This document shows positions 1 through 8,178 of a DNA stretch of 64,000 nt, in pieces. The position numbers were made by a program, and so were the translations under genes. The number at the start of each line of letters is the position of its first letter. Position 1 is the stretch's first letter. Under the pieces are notes generated by a model. The model was not told the origin of the DNA. It made no database searches and was given only the letters and a program-made list of their open reading frames with translations. Source of the DNA: Yersinia kristensenii (GTDB lineage: Bacteria > Pseudomonadota > Gammaproteobacteria > Enterobacterales > Enterobacteriaceae); assembly GCF_900460525.1 (NCBI RefSeq), contig NZ_UHIY01000001.1, positions 1,984,001-2,048,000 of the forward strand, written 5' to 3'.

Positions 1-300
1 AGCATGTTCGCGGTAATGTATCGGTAAACTAGAGAGCAGCTGGTGCATACCTTCTTTATGGGCAGGAAATTGTAAATCTTGCATTAGCCGCCGGCGCTCA
101 GTGGCAGATTGATCAATCATATTATACAGTTCCATCAACTGCAGATTGAGCGCTTCCAGAGCTTCAGTATTGTGGTTAATCATCAACTCGCGCTGTTTTA
201 CCAATAACTTTTCCAAGGCAATATAGCGTTTGCGATCTTCCTGAATCGCCACCAACAACTGCTGAGTGCTCTGCTGCTGACTGTTTTTTACCGGCTGCAT
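1..300 (-). CDS. lfgN: Lateral flagellar FlgN-type chaperone LfgN (C-terminus off window)
   Basis: The first 100 codons are visible, starting at the ATG read from 298-300; the gene runs off the left edge with no stop. The protein is Gln/Leu-rich and predicted to be all alpha-helical (many QQ, LL and E/K heptad-like stretches), as expected for a FlgN-family chaperone that keeps the hook-junction proteins LfgK and LfgL unfolded before export. It lies 7 nt after lfgM in the same orientation, the usual flgA-flgM-flgN order. The call rests mainly on position and helical character rather than on a specific motif. Confidence 0.75.
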   Translation of the reverse strand, partial: MQPVKNSQQQSTQQLLVAIQEDRKRYIALEKLLVKQRELMINHNTEALEALNLQLMELYNMIDQSATERRRLMQDLQFPAHKEGMHQLLSSLPIHYREHA

Positions 301-307
301 AATTTCC

Positions 308-583
308 TTAACTCCTGTGAAAGTTCAGCATCGCCCTGGCGATATCGGCGGTATTCAGTTTGATTTTATCGGCCTGAATATCCGCTTTAGCCATAGCGAC
401 GCGTTCGCTATCCACTTCGGGCATTTTTTGTAATTTGGCATGCAACTCACCTGCCGATGCAGCATGTTGTGTCGTGCTAACCACAGATCGTACTGGAGCA
501 ATAGCCTGAATAGCTTGGGAATTTTCTGTTTTAGCGGCCGGGGCGGCAACCATTATCTGCCGGCGATGCGCGTTAATTTCCAT
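308..583 (-). CDS. lfgM: Anti-sigma-28 factor LfgM (FlgM family)
   Basis: 91 aa, the usual FlgM length. The N-terminal half is low in order (Ala, Thr, Gln, Val). The C-terminal half carries the FlgM-like helix pattern ending in D-K-I-K-L-N-T-A-D-I-A-R-A-M-L, the part that binds sigma-28 in the family. It should hold LafS inactive until the hook is finished and then be exported through the flagellar apparatus. It sits between lfgA and lfgN. A promoter-like motif at 665-692 on the same strand would let LafS control its own inhibitor. The ATG is at 581-583. Confidence 0.88.
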   Translation of the reverse strand: MEINAHRRQIMVAAPAAKTENSQAIQAIAPVRSVVSTTQHAASAGELHAKLQKMPEVDSERVAMAKADIQADKIKLNTADIARAMLNFHRS

Positions 584-664
584 TTGAAGTCACCTTATAG
601 TCAGTTAATGGAAGACGATTTTAGGTCTGTCTATATCAATGTGAACATACCTTCACAACCTGAT

Positions 665-692
665 ATAGCGTCACAGCCCAGCCAAAACTTAA
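665..692 (-). promoter_or_regulatory. Candidate LafS (sigma-28-like) promoter of lfgMN
   Basis: On the minus strand TTAAGTTT (685-692) is followed after 12 nt by GACGCTAT (665-672). The -35 half is one base from the sigma-28 consensus TAAAGTTT. The -10 half shares five of eight bases with GCCGATAA. The same arrangement with the same 12-nt spacing occurs before lfgK and lafA. In the classic system flgM also has a sigma-28 promoter. Inferred from sequence only. Confidence 0.5.
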
Positions 693-709
693 TTTAAGGT
701 GTTTTCACT

Positions 710-1528
710 TTAACTGCTGGCAATCCCCAACATTCTGACTCTGGCGATATCGTCAACTATGGCGGTAACGGTGCGTTTGCTGCTGAGATTTTTCACTTTT
801 ATGAGCTCCCCTTTGCGGCCATTTTTCAGCGCCTCACCTAACATGCGAGCTTCAATACCTTCTTGCTCAGCAATCATTAATACCTGCTGACCACGGGTCA
901 CTAATACCGGCTGTTCCAATTGGGAGGGTGTCACGACTTGCAACCCACGGATGCGGCGTTTAACCGTTAGCCCGACTATCTCATCGGGGTTGGTAATATA
1001 GCCACCCTGCGCCGTCGAAATATTCTTTTTCTTCAATTCAATATCGTCAGGTGCCACCAATTTACCGCGCTCAAGGGTACTTTTTGCCACCCAAACCGGC
1101 AGATAAATATCGGGTTTTACCGTGACAGACACTTCCCAGCCCAGGTCATCAGTGCAACTAATGTCATAACGTAAACGCGAGATATCGCGCTGCCCACTGG
1201 CGGGGGCCGTCACCCTGACATCACCCCGGCATAATTTATATCGGCTCACTTCTGACGGAATAAAAATATTCATTTTTACCGTATAGCCCTGCCAGTTTTT
1301 ATTTTTGGCAGTTTGGCTAATGTCAGCGCTGGCTGAGTGTAATGCCTGTGTATAAATCTGTTTTCGAGCGTGAGTTTCAGCGCTATTTGCTGCTCCTGCA
1401 TACAGGGCAATCAGGCCAATAGACAGCGGGAACCACCGGCATGATAAGCGGATGAGCAAGGGCCGTAATGAGAGGAAATTGTGTTTCCCGTTAGGCGAAG
1501 AGAATAATAAAAATATGTTTCTAATCAT
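710..1528 (-). CDS. lfgA: Flagellar P-ring assembly chaperone LfgA (FlgA family)
   Basis: FlgA chaperones polymerisation of the P-ring protein LfgI in the periplasm. The ATG at 1526-1528 gives 272 aa. The frame also extends to an ATG at 1558 and a TTG at 1582, but these lie in or past the opposite-strand sigma-54 promoter and have no better ribosome site. An export signal is visible near residues 30-52 (hydrophobic stretch ending ...AANSAET), so the N-terminus before it is unusually long and the true start is uncertain. The C-terminal half shows the SAF/FlgA pattern: a linker with V-A-P-D-D-I, then G-L-T-V-K-R-R-I-R-G-L-Q-V-V and V-T-R-G-Q-Q-V-L-M-I. It is divergent from lfgB. Confidence 0.88.
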   Translation of the reverse strand: MIRNIFLLFSSPNGKHNFLSLRPLLIRLSCRWFPLSIGLIALYAGAANSAETHARKQIYTQALHSASADISQTAKNKNWQGYTVKMNIFIPSEVSRYKLCRGDVRVTAPASGQRDISRLRYDISCTDDLGWEVSVTVKPDIYLPVWVAKSTLERGKLVAPDDIELKKKNISTAQGGYITNPDEIVGLTVKRRIRGLQVVTPSQLEQPVLVTRGQQVLMIAEQEGIEARMLGEALKNGRKGELIKVKNLSSKRTVTAIVDDIARVRMLGIASS

Positions 1529-1541
1529 GATGTTATAAACC

Positions 1542-1557
1542 TGGCACGTTGTTTGCA
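1542..1557 (+). promoter_or_regulatory. Sigma-54 (RpoN) promoter of the lfgB operon
   Basis: TGGCACG-N4-TTGCA matches the RpoN -24/-12 consensus at every conserved position, and the invariant GG (1543-1544) and GC (1555-1556) are exactly 10 nt apart. It points toward lfgB, whose start at 1617 would leave a leader of about 50 nt. Lateral flagellar systems of this type encode a sigma-54 activator (LafK), which would lie left of this window. Confidence 0.88.
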
Positions 1558-1616
1558 TTAGTGTGAGTGTTCGTGAGTGCAAACTCGTGTTTTAACATCA
1601 AATTAGGATGTGTTTT

Positions 1617-1982
1617 GTGGGCATTGATTTTCAGAAAGCATTAGGGGTTCACCCTGCGGCGATGCAGCTTCGACTTACCAGAGCAGAACTGCTATCGGCC
1701 AATCTGGCCAATGTGAATACGCCAAACTTTCAGGCTAAAGATATTGATTTCGGCGCTGAAATGCAACGGGCAAAACAGGGGAGCGTCGGGATAGCGACTT
1801 CTCAAAGGCTCTCACCTCAAATGAAGTACCGGTTGCCGTATCAACCCTCACAAGATGGCAATACGGTGGCATTGAATGTCGAGCAGGCAGAGTTTTCAAA
1901 AAATGCTCTCGATTATCAAACCAGTTTGTCATTCCTCAATATGAAGTTGGTCGGCCTAAAACAGGCAATTGAAGGGAAATAG
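1617..1982 (+). CDS. lfgB: Flagellar proximal rod protein LfgB
   Basis: FlgB-family rod subunit, 121 aa. The N-terminal rod signature A-L-G-V-H-P followed by L-L-S-A-N-L-A-N-V-N-T-P is visible. An in-frame ATG exists at 1608, but the GTG at 1617 is preferred. It has AGGA (1605-1608) 8 nt upstream and gives the family-typical start M-G-I-D-F. It is the first gene of the rod/hook operon, behind the sigma-54 promoter, and is separated from lfgC by 2 nt. Confidence 0.92.
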   Translation: MGIDFQKALGVHPAAMQLRLTRAELLSANLANVNTPNFQAKDIDFGAEMQRAKQGSVGIATSQRLSPQMKYRLPYQPSQDGNTVALNVEQAEFSKNALDYQTSLSFLNMKLVGLKQAIEGK

Positions 1983-1984
1983 GG

Positions 1985-2410
1985 ATGTCTTTTAACAATA
2001 TTTATCGGATATCAGGTTCAGCCATGACCGCCCAGACCATCAGGCTCAATACCATCGCCAGTAATCTGGCGAATGCGGACTCACCTGCGGCTTCGGCGGC
2101 AGAGGCTTATAAAGCACGCAGCCCGATATTTTCTGCGGTTTATTCACCTCGCAGTGCGGCTAATCCTCGTGGAGTCAATGGGGCGCAAGTACAGGTATTG
2201 GATGTCGTTGAAGTGAGGGAGACGGTGCAGCGATATGAACCTAATCATCCGCTGGCTAACCCGCAAGGTTATGTCTTTTATCCGGCAGTCAATGTGGTGT
2301 CTGAGATGGCTGACATGATGTCGGCATCACGCAGCTTTGAGACTAATGTTGAAGTACTCAACAGTGTCAAAAGTATGCAGCAAAGTGTCTTAAAGCTCGG
2401 AGAGCGCTAA
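1985..2410 (+). CDS. lfgC: Flagellar proximal rod protein LfgC
   Basis: FlgC-family rod protein, 141 aa, near the usual 134. The N-terminal signature S-G-S-A-M-T-A-Q-T-I-R-L-N and A-S-N-L-A-N-A-D-S is present. The C-terminal helix with E-M-A-D-M-M-S-A-S-R-S-F-E-T-N-V-E-V-L-N is typical of rod and hook proteins. A GAAGGGA ribosome site lies inside the end of lfgB. It is tightly spaced with lfgB and lfgD. Confidence 0.93.
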   Translation: MSFNNIYRISGSAMTAQTIRLNTIASNLANADSPAASAAEAYKARSPIFSAVYSPRSAANPRGVNGAQVQVLDVVEVRETVQRYEPNHPLANPQGYVFYPAVNVVSEMADMMSASRSFETNVEVLNSVKSMQQSVLKLGER

Positions 2411-2412
2411 TT

Positions 2413-3072
2413 ATGAGTAATTACATTGAAAACAGTGAGTTAAATTCAAAATCTGGTGCGGTCAGTCCCCGTCAGGATGTCCTGCCTAATGGTGACGAAC
2501 TGAATAACCAGTTTATGACGTTGTTGGTGGCCCAGATTCAGAATCAGGACCCACTGAATCCGATGGATGGTACCGAGTTTGTCAGCCAAATGGCACAGCT
2601 TTCGCAGGTTCAATCCACTGAAAACATGGCCAAGATGTTGAAGAGTAACACCGTGCAGATGGAGAGGATGCAGTCTATAGCGACCGCCAATCTGGTGGGG
2701 CAACAGGTGATGGTGGAAAGTGATGACGTTGAATTGGATACGCAAATTCAAAATGGCCGATTGGAATTACAACATGCCGCATCACCGCTGGTGATTCATT
2801 TGACGGATGACTTGGGGCAGGAGCATCGCATCAATCTGGGTGAGCAATCTGCTGGCAGTATCGATTTCGCCATCGATCCGACGAAGCAAAATCTCAAACC
2901 AGGTCACTATAAACTCAGTGCGGTCAGTAGCAGTGCGGAAAAATTCATTCCGTTGGAATTAGTCGGTGTCGTTAACAATGTGCGTATTCCACAGCGCGGC
3001 GGTGCAGCGCAATTAAATATCGCCGGTATTGGCGATGTGCCTTACCACAAAATCAAACAGTTTGGTGCTTAA
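2413..3072 (+). CDS. lfgD: Hook-capping scaffold protein LfgD
   Basis: FlgD family, 219 aa. FlgD caps the growing hook and is discarded when HAP1 binds. The hallmark N-terminal segment with F-M-T-L-L-V-A-Q-I-Q-N-Q-D-P-L-N-P-M-D is present, followed by E-F-V-S-Q-M-A-Q-L-S-Q-V. A C-terminal beta-rich FlgD Ig/Tudor-like domain follows. It starts 2 nt after lfgC. Confidence 0.94.
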   Translation: MSNYIENSELNSKSGAVSPRQDVLPNGDELNNQFMTLLVAQIQNQDPLNPMDGTEFVSQMAQLSQVQSTENMAKMLKSNTVQMERMQSIATANLVGQQVMVESDDVELDTQIQNGRLELQHAASPLVIHLTDDLGQEHRINLGEQSAGSIDFAIDPTKQNLKPGHYKLSAVSSSAEKFIPLELVGVVNNVRIPQRGGAAQLNIAGIGDVPYHKIKQFGA

Positions 3073-3125
3073 CGCCATAGCGGTAGATCCCCCAATAACC
3101 CATTATTTTATAAGAGAATTATTTT

Positions 3126-4319
3126 ATGAGTTTTAGTATTGCCAATACGGGCCTGAGTGCGGTGACTGAACAGCTGAACACCATCAGTAACAATATTGCC
3201 AACTCGGCCACCAAAGGTTTTAAGTCGGGCCGAACTGAGTTTTCTTCTATGTATGCTCAATCGCAGCCATTAGGTGTGGGCGTCAGTGGAACTTCGCAAA
3301 GTATCAGAAAAGAAGGTTCGATTGACCGAACCGGCAACGCAATGGATTTGGCAATTTCAGGTAACGGCTTTTTTGTGGTGAAAAATAGCAACGGTGATGA
3401 GGCATACACCCGTGCTGGGATGTTCACCACGGATAATAATGGTTTATTAGTCAATGCCAGTGGCATGAAATTGCAAGGTTATTCTGCTGATGCCACCGGC
3501 AATATACAAACTGGCACTATTGGTGATTTGAAGATAAGCACCTCTGGTTTGCCCGCCAAAGCGAGCAGCAAACTAGACTTTATGGCTAACTTGCCCGCCA
3601 GTGACACCCCTCCCACCAACCGGATATTCAGCCCGAGCAATGAAGATTCGTACAACTATATGTCCACCTCGACAGCTTATGATTCCTTGGGACGTGAACA
3701 TTTATTAACGCAATATTTTGTAAAAAGTTCAGCTCCAAGTGAGTGGAAGGTGCACACCGCCCTTGATAGCGTGCTTAAAACGGGTTCGCACGATCTCAAG
3801 TTTGACACATCAGGTGTATTAACGAGCGGTAATACCCAAAATATCTCGGGTACTTATAGCCCCGCCGGTGCCGATAACTTCAGTATTGATATCAATTACA
3901 CCGGCACGACTCAGTTCCAATCTGCGTTTTTGCCTACTGTGAATAAAAGTAATGGTTACACCGCGGGCACTAAAAACGGTGAGCGTGTTGAAAGCGATGG
4001 CTCGGTTTTCGCCACTTTTAGTAATGGCGAGCGGATGCTGCAAGGCAAATTAGCATTGGCTAATTTCGCTAATGCTAATGGTTTAGCTGCGCAGAATGGC
4101 ACCACTTGGAGTGCCACCAGTAAGTCGGGCGCAGCACTATTGGGTGCGCCAGGTACAGGGTTATTAGGCGGCATCGAAGTGGGTGCATTGGAAGCTTCCA
4201 ATGTTGATTTAACCGCTGAATTGGTCGGTTTGATGACGGCACAACGTAATTACCAGGCGAATACCAAAATCATTAGTACCAATGACAGCATGATGAACGC
4301 GCTGTTCCAGGTGTTGTAA
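3126..4319 (+). CDS. lfgE: Flagellar hook protein LfgE
   Basis: FlgE family, 397 aa, close to the polar-type hook length. The N-terminus has the rod/hook motif (N-T-I-S-N-N-I-A-N-S-A-T-K-G-F-K). The centre has the beta-barrel motif L-A-I-S-G-N-G-F-F-V-V. The C-terminal helix holds A-S-N-V-D-L-T-A-E-L-V-G-L-M-T-A-Q-R-N-Y. A 53-nt gap with a GAGAA ribosome site separates it from lfgD. Its stop overlaps the lfgF start by one base. Confidence 0.95.
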   Translation: MSFSIANTGLSAVTEQLNTISNNIANSATKGFKSGRTEFSSMYAQSQPLGVGVSGTSQSIRKEGSIDRTGNAMDLAISGNGFFVVKNSNGDEAYTRAGMFTTDNNGLLVNASGMKLQGYSADATGNIQTGTIGDLKISTSGLPAKASSKLDFMANLPASDTPPTNRIFSPSNEDSYNYMSTSTAYDSLGREHLLTQYFVKSSAPSEWKVHTALDSVLKTGSHDLKFDTSGVLTSGNTQNISGTYSPAGADNFSIDINYTGTTQFQSAFLPTVNKSNGYTAGTKNGERVESDGSVFATFSNGERMLQGKLALANFANANGLAAQNGTTWSATSKSGAALLGAPGTGLLGGIEVGALEASNVDLTAELVGLMTAQRNYQANTKIISTNDSMMNALFQVL

Positions 4320-5050
4320 TGGACAAACTTCTCTATACCGCTGTCAGCGGGGCCAATCGCAGCCTGACACAACAACAGATTCACTCCAATAACCTGGCTA
4401 ACGTCAATACGCAAGGGTTTCGGGCAGATCTGGAACGCGCGACGGCGACTCAGGTACCGGGCGGCGGTTATAACAGCCGCGTAGCGGTGCTCAGCCAAAA
4501 CGCCGGTGTTGATATGACGGCAGGGAGTTTGCAAGAAACTGGCCGTGAATTGGATATTGCCATTAAAGACCGTGGGTTGATTGCGGTGCTCAGTGGTGGC
4601 CGCGAGGTTTACACCCGTAATGGCCAGATGGCAGTTGGCCCGGACGGCGATTTAACTATCAATGGATTAGCGGTATTAGGCGATGGCGGCCCTATTGTGT
4701 TGCCACCTTACTCTTCGGTGTCGGTCGCCGATGACGGCACTATTGCCATTATCCCGCAAGATGGCGGTATCAAGACACCGGCGGAAGTTGATCGCATTAA
4801 GCTGGTGGATATCCCCACTAATCAATTGAGCAAAAATAACCGTGGCTTATTGGTCAACCGCCGGGGTGCTGCAGCACGAGACGAGAATGTTCAACTGGTG
4901 AGTAAGCACTTGGAAAGCAGCAATATTTCCGCTATCAGCGAAATGACCGCCAGTATTTCCCTCAGCCGCCAGTTTGAAGCGCAAATCAAAATGATGAAAG
5001 TGGCAGAAGAATTGGCGCAATCCGGTAACCGGATTATCCGTGGCAGCTAA
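4319..5050 (+). CDS. lfgF: Flagellar proximal rod protein LfgF
   Basis: FlgF family, 243 aa. The N-terminus is M-D-K-L-L-Y-T-A-V-S-G-A, then N-N-L-A-N-V-N-T-Q-G-F. The C-terminal S-S-N-I-S-A-I-S-E-M-T rod helix is present. The overlap TAATG with lfgE implies translational coupling. It assembles between the LfgB/C rod base and the distal rod. Confidence 0.94.
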   Translation: MDKLLYTAVSGANRSLTQQQIHSNNLANVNTQGFRADLERATATQVPGGGYNSRVAVLSQNAGVDMTAGSLQETGRELDIAIKDRGLIAVLSGGREVYTRNGQMAVGPDGDLTINGLAVLGDGGPIVLPPYSSVSVADDGTIAIIPQDGGIKTPAEVDRIKLVDIPTNQLSKNNRGLLVNRRGAAARDENVQLVSKHLESSNISAISEMTASISLSRQFEAQIKMMKVAEELAQSGNRIIRGS

Positions 5051-5134
5051 TGCCGTTTTCAGCACCACATTATTTCATGGATCGTTATTTCATGGTTCGT
5101 TACTCATGAATAGAGAAATTAGGGAGCAGTAATT

Positions 5135-5920
5135 ATGAATCCAGCCTTATGGATCAGTAAAACCGGCCTGGCAGCACAAGATGCCAAAATGAACGCCATC
5201 TCCAACAATCTGGCAAACGTGAATACCGACGGCTTTAAACGCGACCGTGTGGTGTTTGAAGATTTGTTTTATCAAAACCAGCGCTCGCCTGGTTCACCAC
5301 TGAACCAAAATACCGCCACGCCGAATGGCATTCAATTTGGTAGCGGCGTCAAAGTGGTGGGAACCCAGAAACAATTCACTGTCGGCAATATTAAAGTCAC
5401 CAAAGGCGAATTTGATGTCGCTATCGCCGGTCAGGGTTTTTTCCAAATTGAAACGGCCGATGGCGGTTTGGCATACACCCGCGCAGGCAATTTATCCATC
5501 AATGCTGATGGTGTGCTGACCAATGCTCAAGGTATGCCGCTTATTCCACAAATTGAGTTGCCAGCGGGTGCCAATGATTTGGCGATCGGTAAAGACGGCA
5601 CGGTCACTGCCCGTCTGGGAGGCGAGGCGGAGCCCGCTGAGTTAGGGCAGATAACGCTGGTCAATTTTGTTAATCCGGCCGGTTTAGAGGCGGTGGGCGG
5701 CAATATGTATAAAGAGACGGTCGCCAGTGGCACCGCGGTGGAGGGGGTGCCAGGTGAGGAAGCATTCGGTCAGTTGGAGCATGGATCATTGGAAGGCTCC
5801 AATGTGCAAGTTGTTGAAGAAATGGTCGACATGATAACAGTGCAACGCGCTTATGAGATGAACGCCAAAATGGTCTCTGCTGCCGACGATATGCTGAAGT
5901 TTGTCACCCAAAAACTGTAA
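5135..5920 (+). CDS. lfgG: Flagellar distal rod protein LfgG
   Basis: FlgG family, 261 aa (260 is typical). N-terminus M-N-P-A-L-W-I-S-K-T-G-L-A-A-Q-D; rod motif N-N-L-A-N-V-N-T-D-G-F-K-R; C-terminal E-G-S-N-V-Q-V-V-E-E-M-V-D-M-I-T-V-Q-R. A ribosome site, AGGGAGCAG, lies just upstream. The 84-nt gap after lfgF holds two near-identical short TTTCATGG(A/T)TCGTTA copies (about 5074-5105) of no evident function. Confidence 0.95.
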   Translation: MNPALWISKTGLAAQDAKMNAISNNLANVNTDGFKRDRVVFEDLFYQNQRSPGSPLNQNTATPNGIQFGSGVKVVGTQKQFTVGNIKVTKGEFDVAIAGQGFFQIETADGGLAYTRAGNLSINADGVLTNAQGMPLIPQIELPAGANDLAIGKDGTVTARLGGEAEPAELGQITLVNFVNPAGLEAVGGNMYKETVASGTAVEGVPGEEAFGQLEHGSLEGSNVQVVEEMVDMITVQRAYEMNAKMVSAADDMLKFVTQKL

Positions 5921-5970
5921 CTCCAATTTGTTTGGGTATATCAGCATCCTAGTTGAAAAGTGAATGATGA

Positions 5971-6636
5971 ATGAAAAGGTTTTTACTATTAACACCTGTG
6001 GTGCTGGCGTTGAGCGGTTGTGAAACTCCGGCACTGCTGGTGCATAAAGACGATGTTGCTTTTGCACCACCGGCTAATTTGATACAGCCCACCACGGTTA
6101 AGGAGGGCGGTGGGCTGTTTCAGCCCGCTTACAACTGGTCGTTATTGCAGGACCGGCGTGCCTATCGGATTGGCGATATTTTGACGGTCAAGTTGGATGA
6201 ATCCACTCAATCGAGTAAGCAGGCTAAAACCAACTTTGGCAAAAAGAACGACATGAGCTTGGGTATCCCCGAGATATTGGGGAAAAAGCTGAACAAGCTC
6301 GGGGGTTCAATATCCGGTAAGCGTGATTTTGACGGCAGCGCCACTTCCGCCCAACAAAATATGCTGCGTGGCTCGATAACAGTGGCAGTACATCAGGTAT
6401 TGCCTAACGGGGTGTTGGTGATTCGTGGCGAAAAGTGGCTGACTCTCAATCAGGGCGATGAATATATGCGTGTGACTGGATTAGTCCGGGCTGATGATGT
6501 TGAGCGGGATAATTCTGTTTCCTCTCAGCGTATCGCCAATGCACGTATTTCCTATGCCGGTCGCGGTGCGCTCAGTGATGCCAACTCAGCCGGTTGGTTA
6601 ACGCGCTTCTTTAACCATCCATTATTCCCTATCTAA
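5971..6636 (+). CDS. lfgH: Flagellar L-ring lipoprotein LfgH
   Basis: FlgH family, 221 aa. It has a lipoprotein signal peptide with lipobox L-S-G-C and Cys17 as the lipidation site. The family motifs [13 protein letters not shown] and [16 protein letters not shown] are visible. It forms the outer-membrane bushing of the rod. It lies 50 nt after lfgG and 11 nt before lfgI. Confidence 0.95.
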   Translation: MKRFLLLTPVVLALSGCETPALLVHKDDVAFAPPANLIQPTTVKEGGGLFQPAYNWSLLQDRRAYRIGDILTVKLDESTQSSKQAKTNFGKKNDMSLGIPEILGKKLNKLGGSISGKRDFDGSATSAQQNMLRGSITVAVHQVLPNGVLVIRGEKWLTLNQGDEYMRVTGLVRADDVERDNSVSSQRIANARISYAGRGALSDANSAGWLTRFFNHPLFPI

Positions 6637-6647
6637 CAGGAATCAAC

Positions 6648-7745
6648 ATGTTACGACGTTATTTTGTGCTGCTTGGATTGTGGTGCGTTCTGCCCGCCGC
6701 GATAGCACAACCACTGGGGTCATTGGTGGATATCCAAGGGGTGCGTGGCAACCAACTGGTGGGTTACAGCCTGGTGGTAGGGCTTGATGGCTCGGGTGAT
6801 AAAAATCAGGTGAAATTTACCGGCCAATCAATGGCCAACATGCTGCGCCAGTTTGGTGTGCAACTGCCAGAGAAAATGGATCCTAAAGTGAAGAACGTGG
6901 CGGCGGTGGCGATTAGCGCTACCCTGCCACCGGGTTATGCGCGCGGCCAATCTATTGATATCACCGTATCATCAATTGGTGATGCCAAAAGCTTGCGCGG
7001 CGGCACTCTGCTATTAACCCAGCTGCGCGGTGCCGATGGCGAAGTGTATGCATTGGCACAGGGAAACGTGATTGTCGGGGGGATGAAAGCCGAAGCGAAT
7101 AGTGGTTCCAGTGTGACGGTCAATACCGCAACGGTGGGGCGCATTCCCAATGGCGGCAGTATTGAGCGCGAAATTCCGAGTGATTTCCAGAGCAACAGTC
7201 AGGTGGTGCTTAACCTGAAACGGCCGAGTTTTAAGTCAGCCAACAATGTGGCATTGGCACTGAACCGTGCTTTTGGCTCTAACACCGCGGTGGCGCAAAG
7301 TGCCACTAACGTGATGGTCAATGCACCACAAGATGCGGGGGCACGGGTGGCCTTTATGTCTTTGTTGGAAGATGTGCAAATCAATGCCGGTAAGCAGTCG
7401 CCACGGGTGGTTTTCAATGCCCGAACCGGGACTGTGGTAATTGGAGAAGGTGTCAGGGTGCACTCTGCCGCCGTTTCGCACGGTAATCTGACGGTTAGTA
7501 TCCGTGAGAAGAAAAATGTCAGCCAACCTAATGTGCTTGGCGGGGGGAAAACCGTCACTACGCCAGAAAGTGACATTGAAGTGACCAAAGGACGCAATCA
7601 AATGGTTATCGTCCCTACGGGGACTCGGTTGCGCAGTATCGTTAACACCATCAATAGTTTAGGGGCTTCGCCTGATGACATCATGGCTATTTTACAAGCT
7701 TTGCATGAAGCCGGTGCACTGGATGCCGAACTGGTCGTAATTTAA
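6648..7745 (+). CDS. lfgI: Flagellar P-ring protein LfgI
   Basis: FlgI family, 365 aa. It has a signal peptide with predicted cleavage after the first 20 residues (...A-A-I-A), then the conserved mature start with [15 protein letters not shown] and the motif [10 protein letters not shown]. It builds the periplasmic P-ring with the help of LfgA. An AGGA-type ribosome site precedes the ATG. It ends 9 nt before lfgJ. Confidence 0.95.
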   Translation: MLRRYFVLLGLWCVLPAAIAQPLGSLVDIQGVRGNQLVGYSLVVGLDGSGDKNQVKFTGQSMANMLRQFGVQLPEKMDPKVKNVAAVAISATLPPGYARGQSIDITVSSIGDAKSLRGGTLLLTQLRGADGEVYALAQGNVIVGGMKAEANSGSSVTVNTATVGRIPNGGSIEREIPSDFQSNSQVVLNLKRPSFKSANNVALALNRAFGSNTAVAQSATNVMVNAPQDAGARVAFMSLLEDVQINAGKQSPRVVFNARTGTVVIGEGVRVHSAAVSHGNLTVSIREKKNVSQPNVLGGGKTVTTPESDIEVTKGRNQMVIVPTGTRLRSIVNTINSLGASPDDIMAILQALHEAGALDAELVVI

Positions 7746-7754
7746 GGATGGCAG

Positions 7755-8048
7755 ATGATTGACGCAATAAGTAAATCAGCCCCGGTGGTGCCGGGGAGCT
7801 TTACCGGCGAACTCCTGCCACAGGATCTTGAGCAGGCCGCAGTGCAGTTTGAGGCGGTATTTATGCGTACCTTACTGGCACAAATGCGCAAAGCAGCTGA
7901 AGCCTTAGCCGCTGACGATGACCCGTTTAACAGTAAACAACAGCGCATGATGCGAGATTTTTACGATGACAAGCTGGCGTCCACACTGGCCTCGCAGCGC
8001 AGTAGTGGCATTGCTCATTTACTGATTCATCAGTTAGGTGGGGAATAG
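7755..8048 (+). CDS. lfgJ: Rod-binding protein LfgJ (FlgJ N-terminal domain only)
   Basis: 97 aa, matching only the rod-capping N-terminal part of FlgJ (A-A-V-Q-F-E-A-V-F-M-R-T-L-L-A-Q-M-R-K-A and Q-R-M-M-R-D-F-Y-D). The muramidase domain of the roughly 310-aa two-domain FlgJ is absent. No remnant of it is visible in the 130 nt that follow. Short FlgJ proteins are known in lateral systems, where a separate lytic enzyme opens the peptidoglycan. An AAGGA ribosome site lies 6 nt upstream. Confidence 0.9.
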   Translation: MIDAISKSAPVVPGSFTGELLPQDLEQAAVQFEAVFMRTLLAQMRKAAEALAADDDPFNSKQQRMMRDFYDDKLASTLASQRSSGIAHLLIHQLGGE

Positions 8049-8101
8049 CGCGGCTGATTATTCCCTGGGTTATTGGAGCCACAGGGGCCAGCTATTTATA
8101 T

Positions 8102-8129
8102 TTAAGTTTAGCCGCTGATTGACCGCTTT
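8102..8129 (+). promoter_or_regulatory. Candidate LafS promoter of lfgKL-lafW
   Basis: TTAAGTTT (8102-8109), 12 nt, then ACCGCTTT (8122-8129), in the 130-nt gap before lfgK. Same layout as the sites before lfgM and lafA. flgK and flgL are sigma-28-dependent in the classic cascade, so a late promoter here makes sense. Confidence 0.45.
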
Positions 8130-8178
8130 TTGCTACTAACGTGTATCTGTTATTTAATTGATTACAGCAGGGAATATC

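Noticed and set aside
440..697. Plus-strand open frame over lfgM
   Set aside because: Antisense shadow of lfgM and its leader; no family features.
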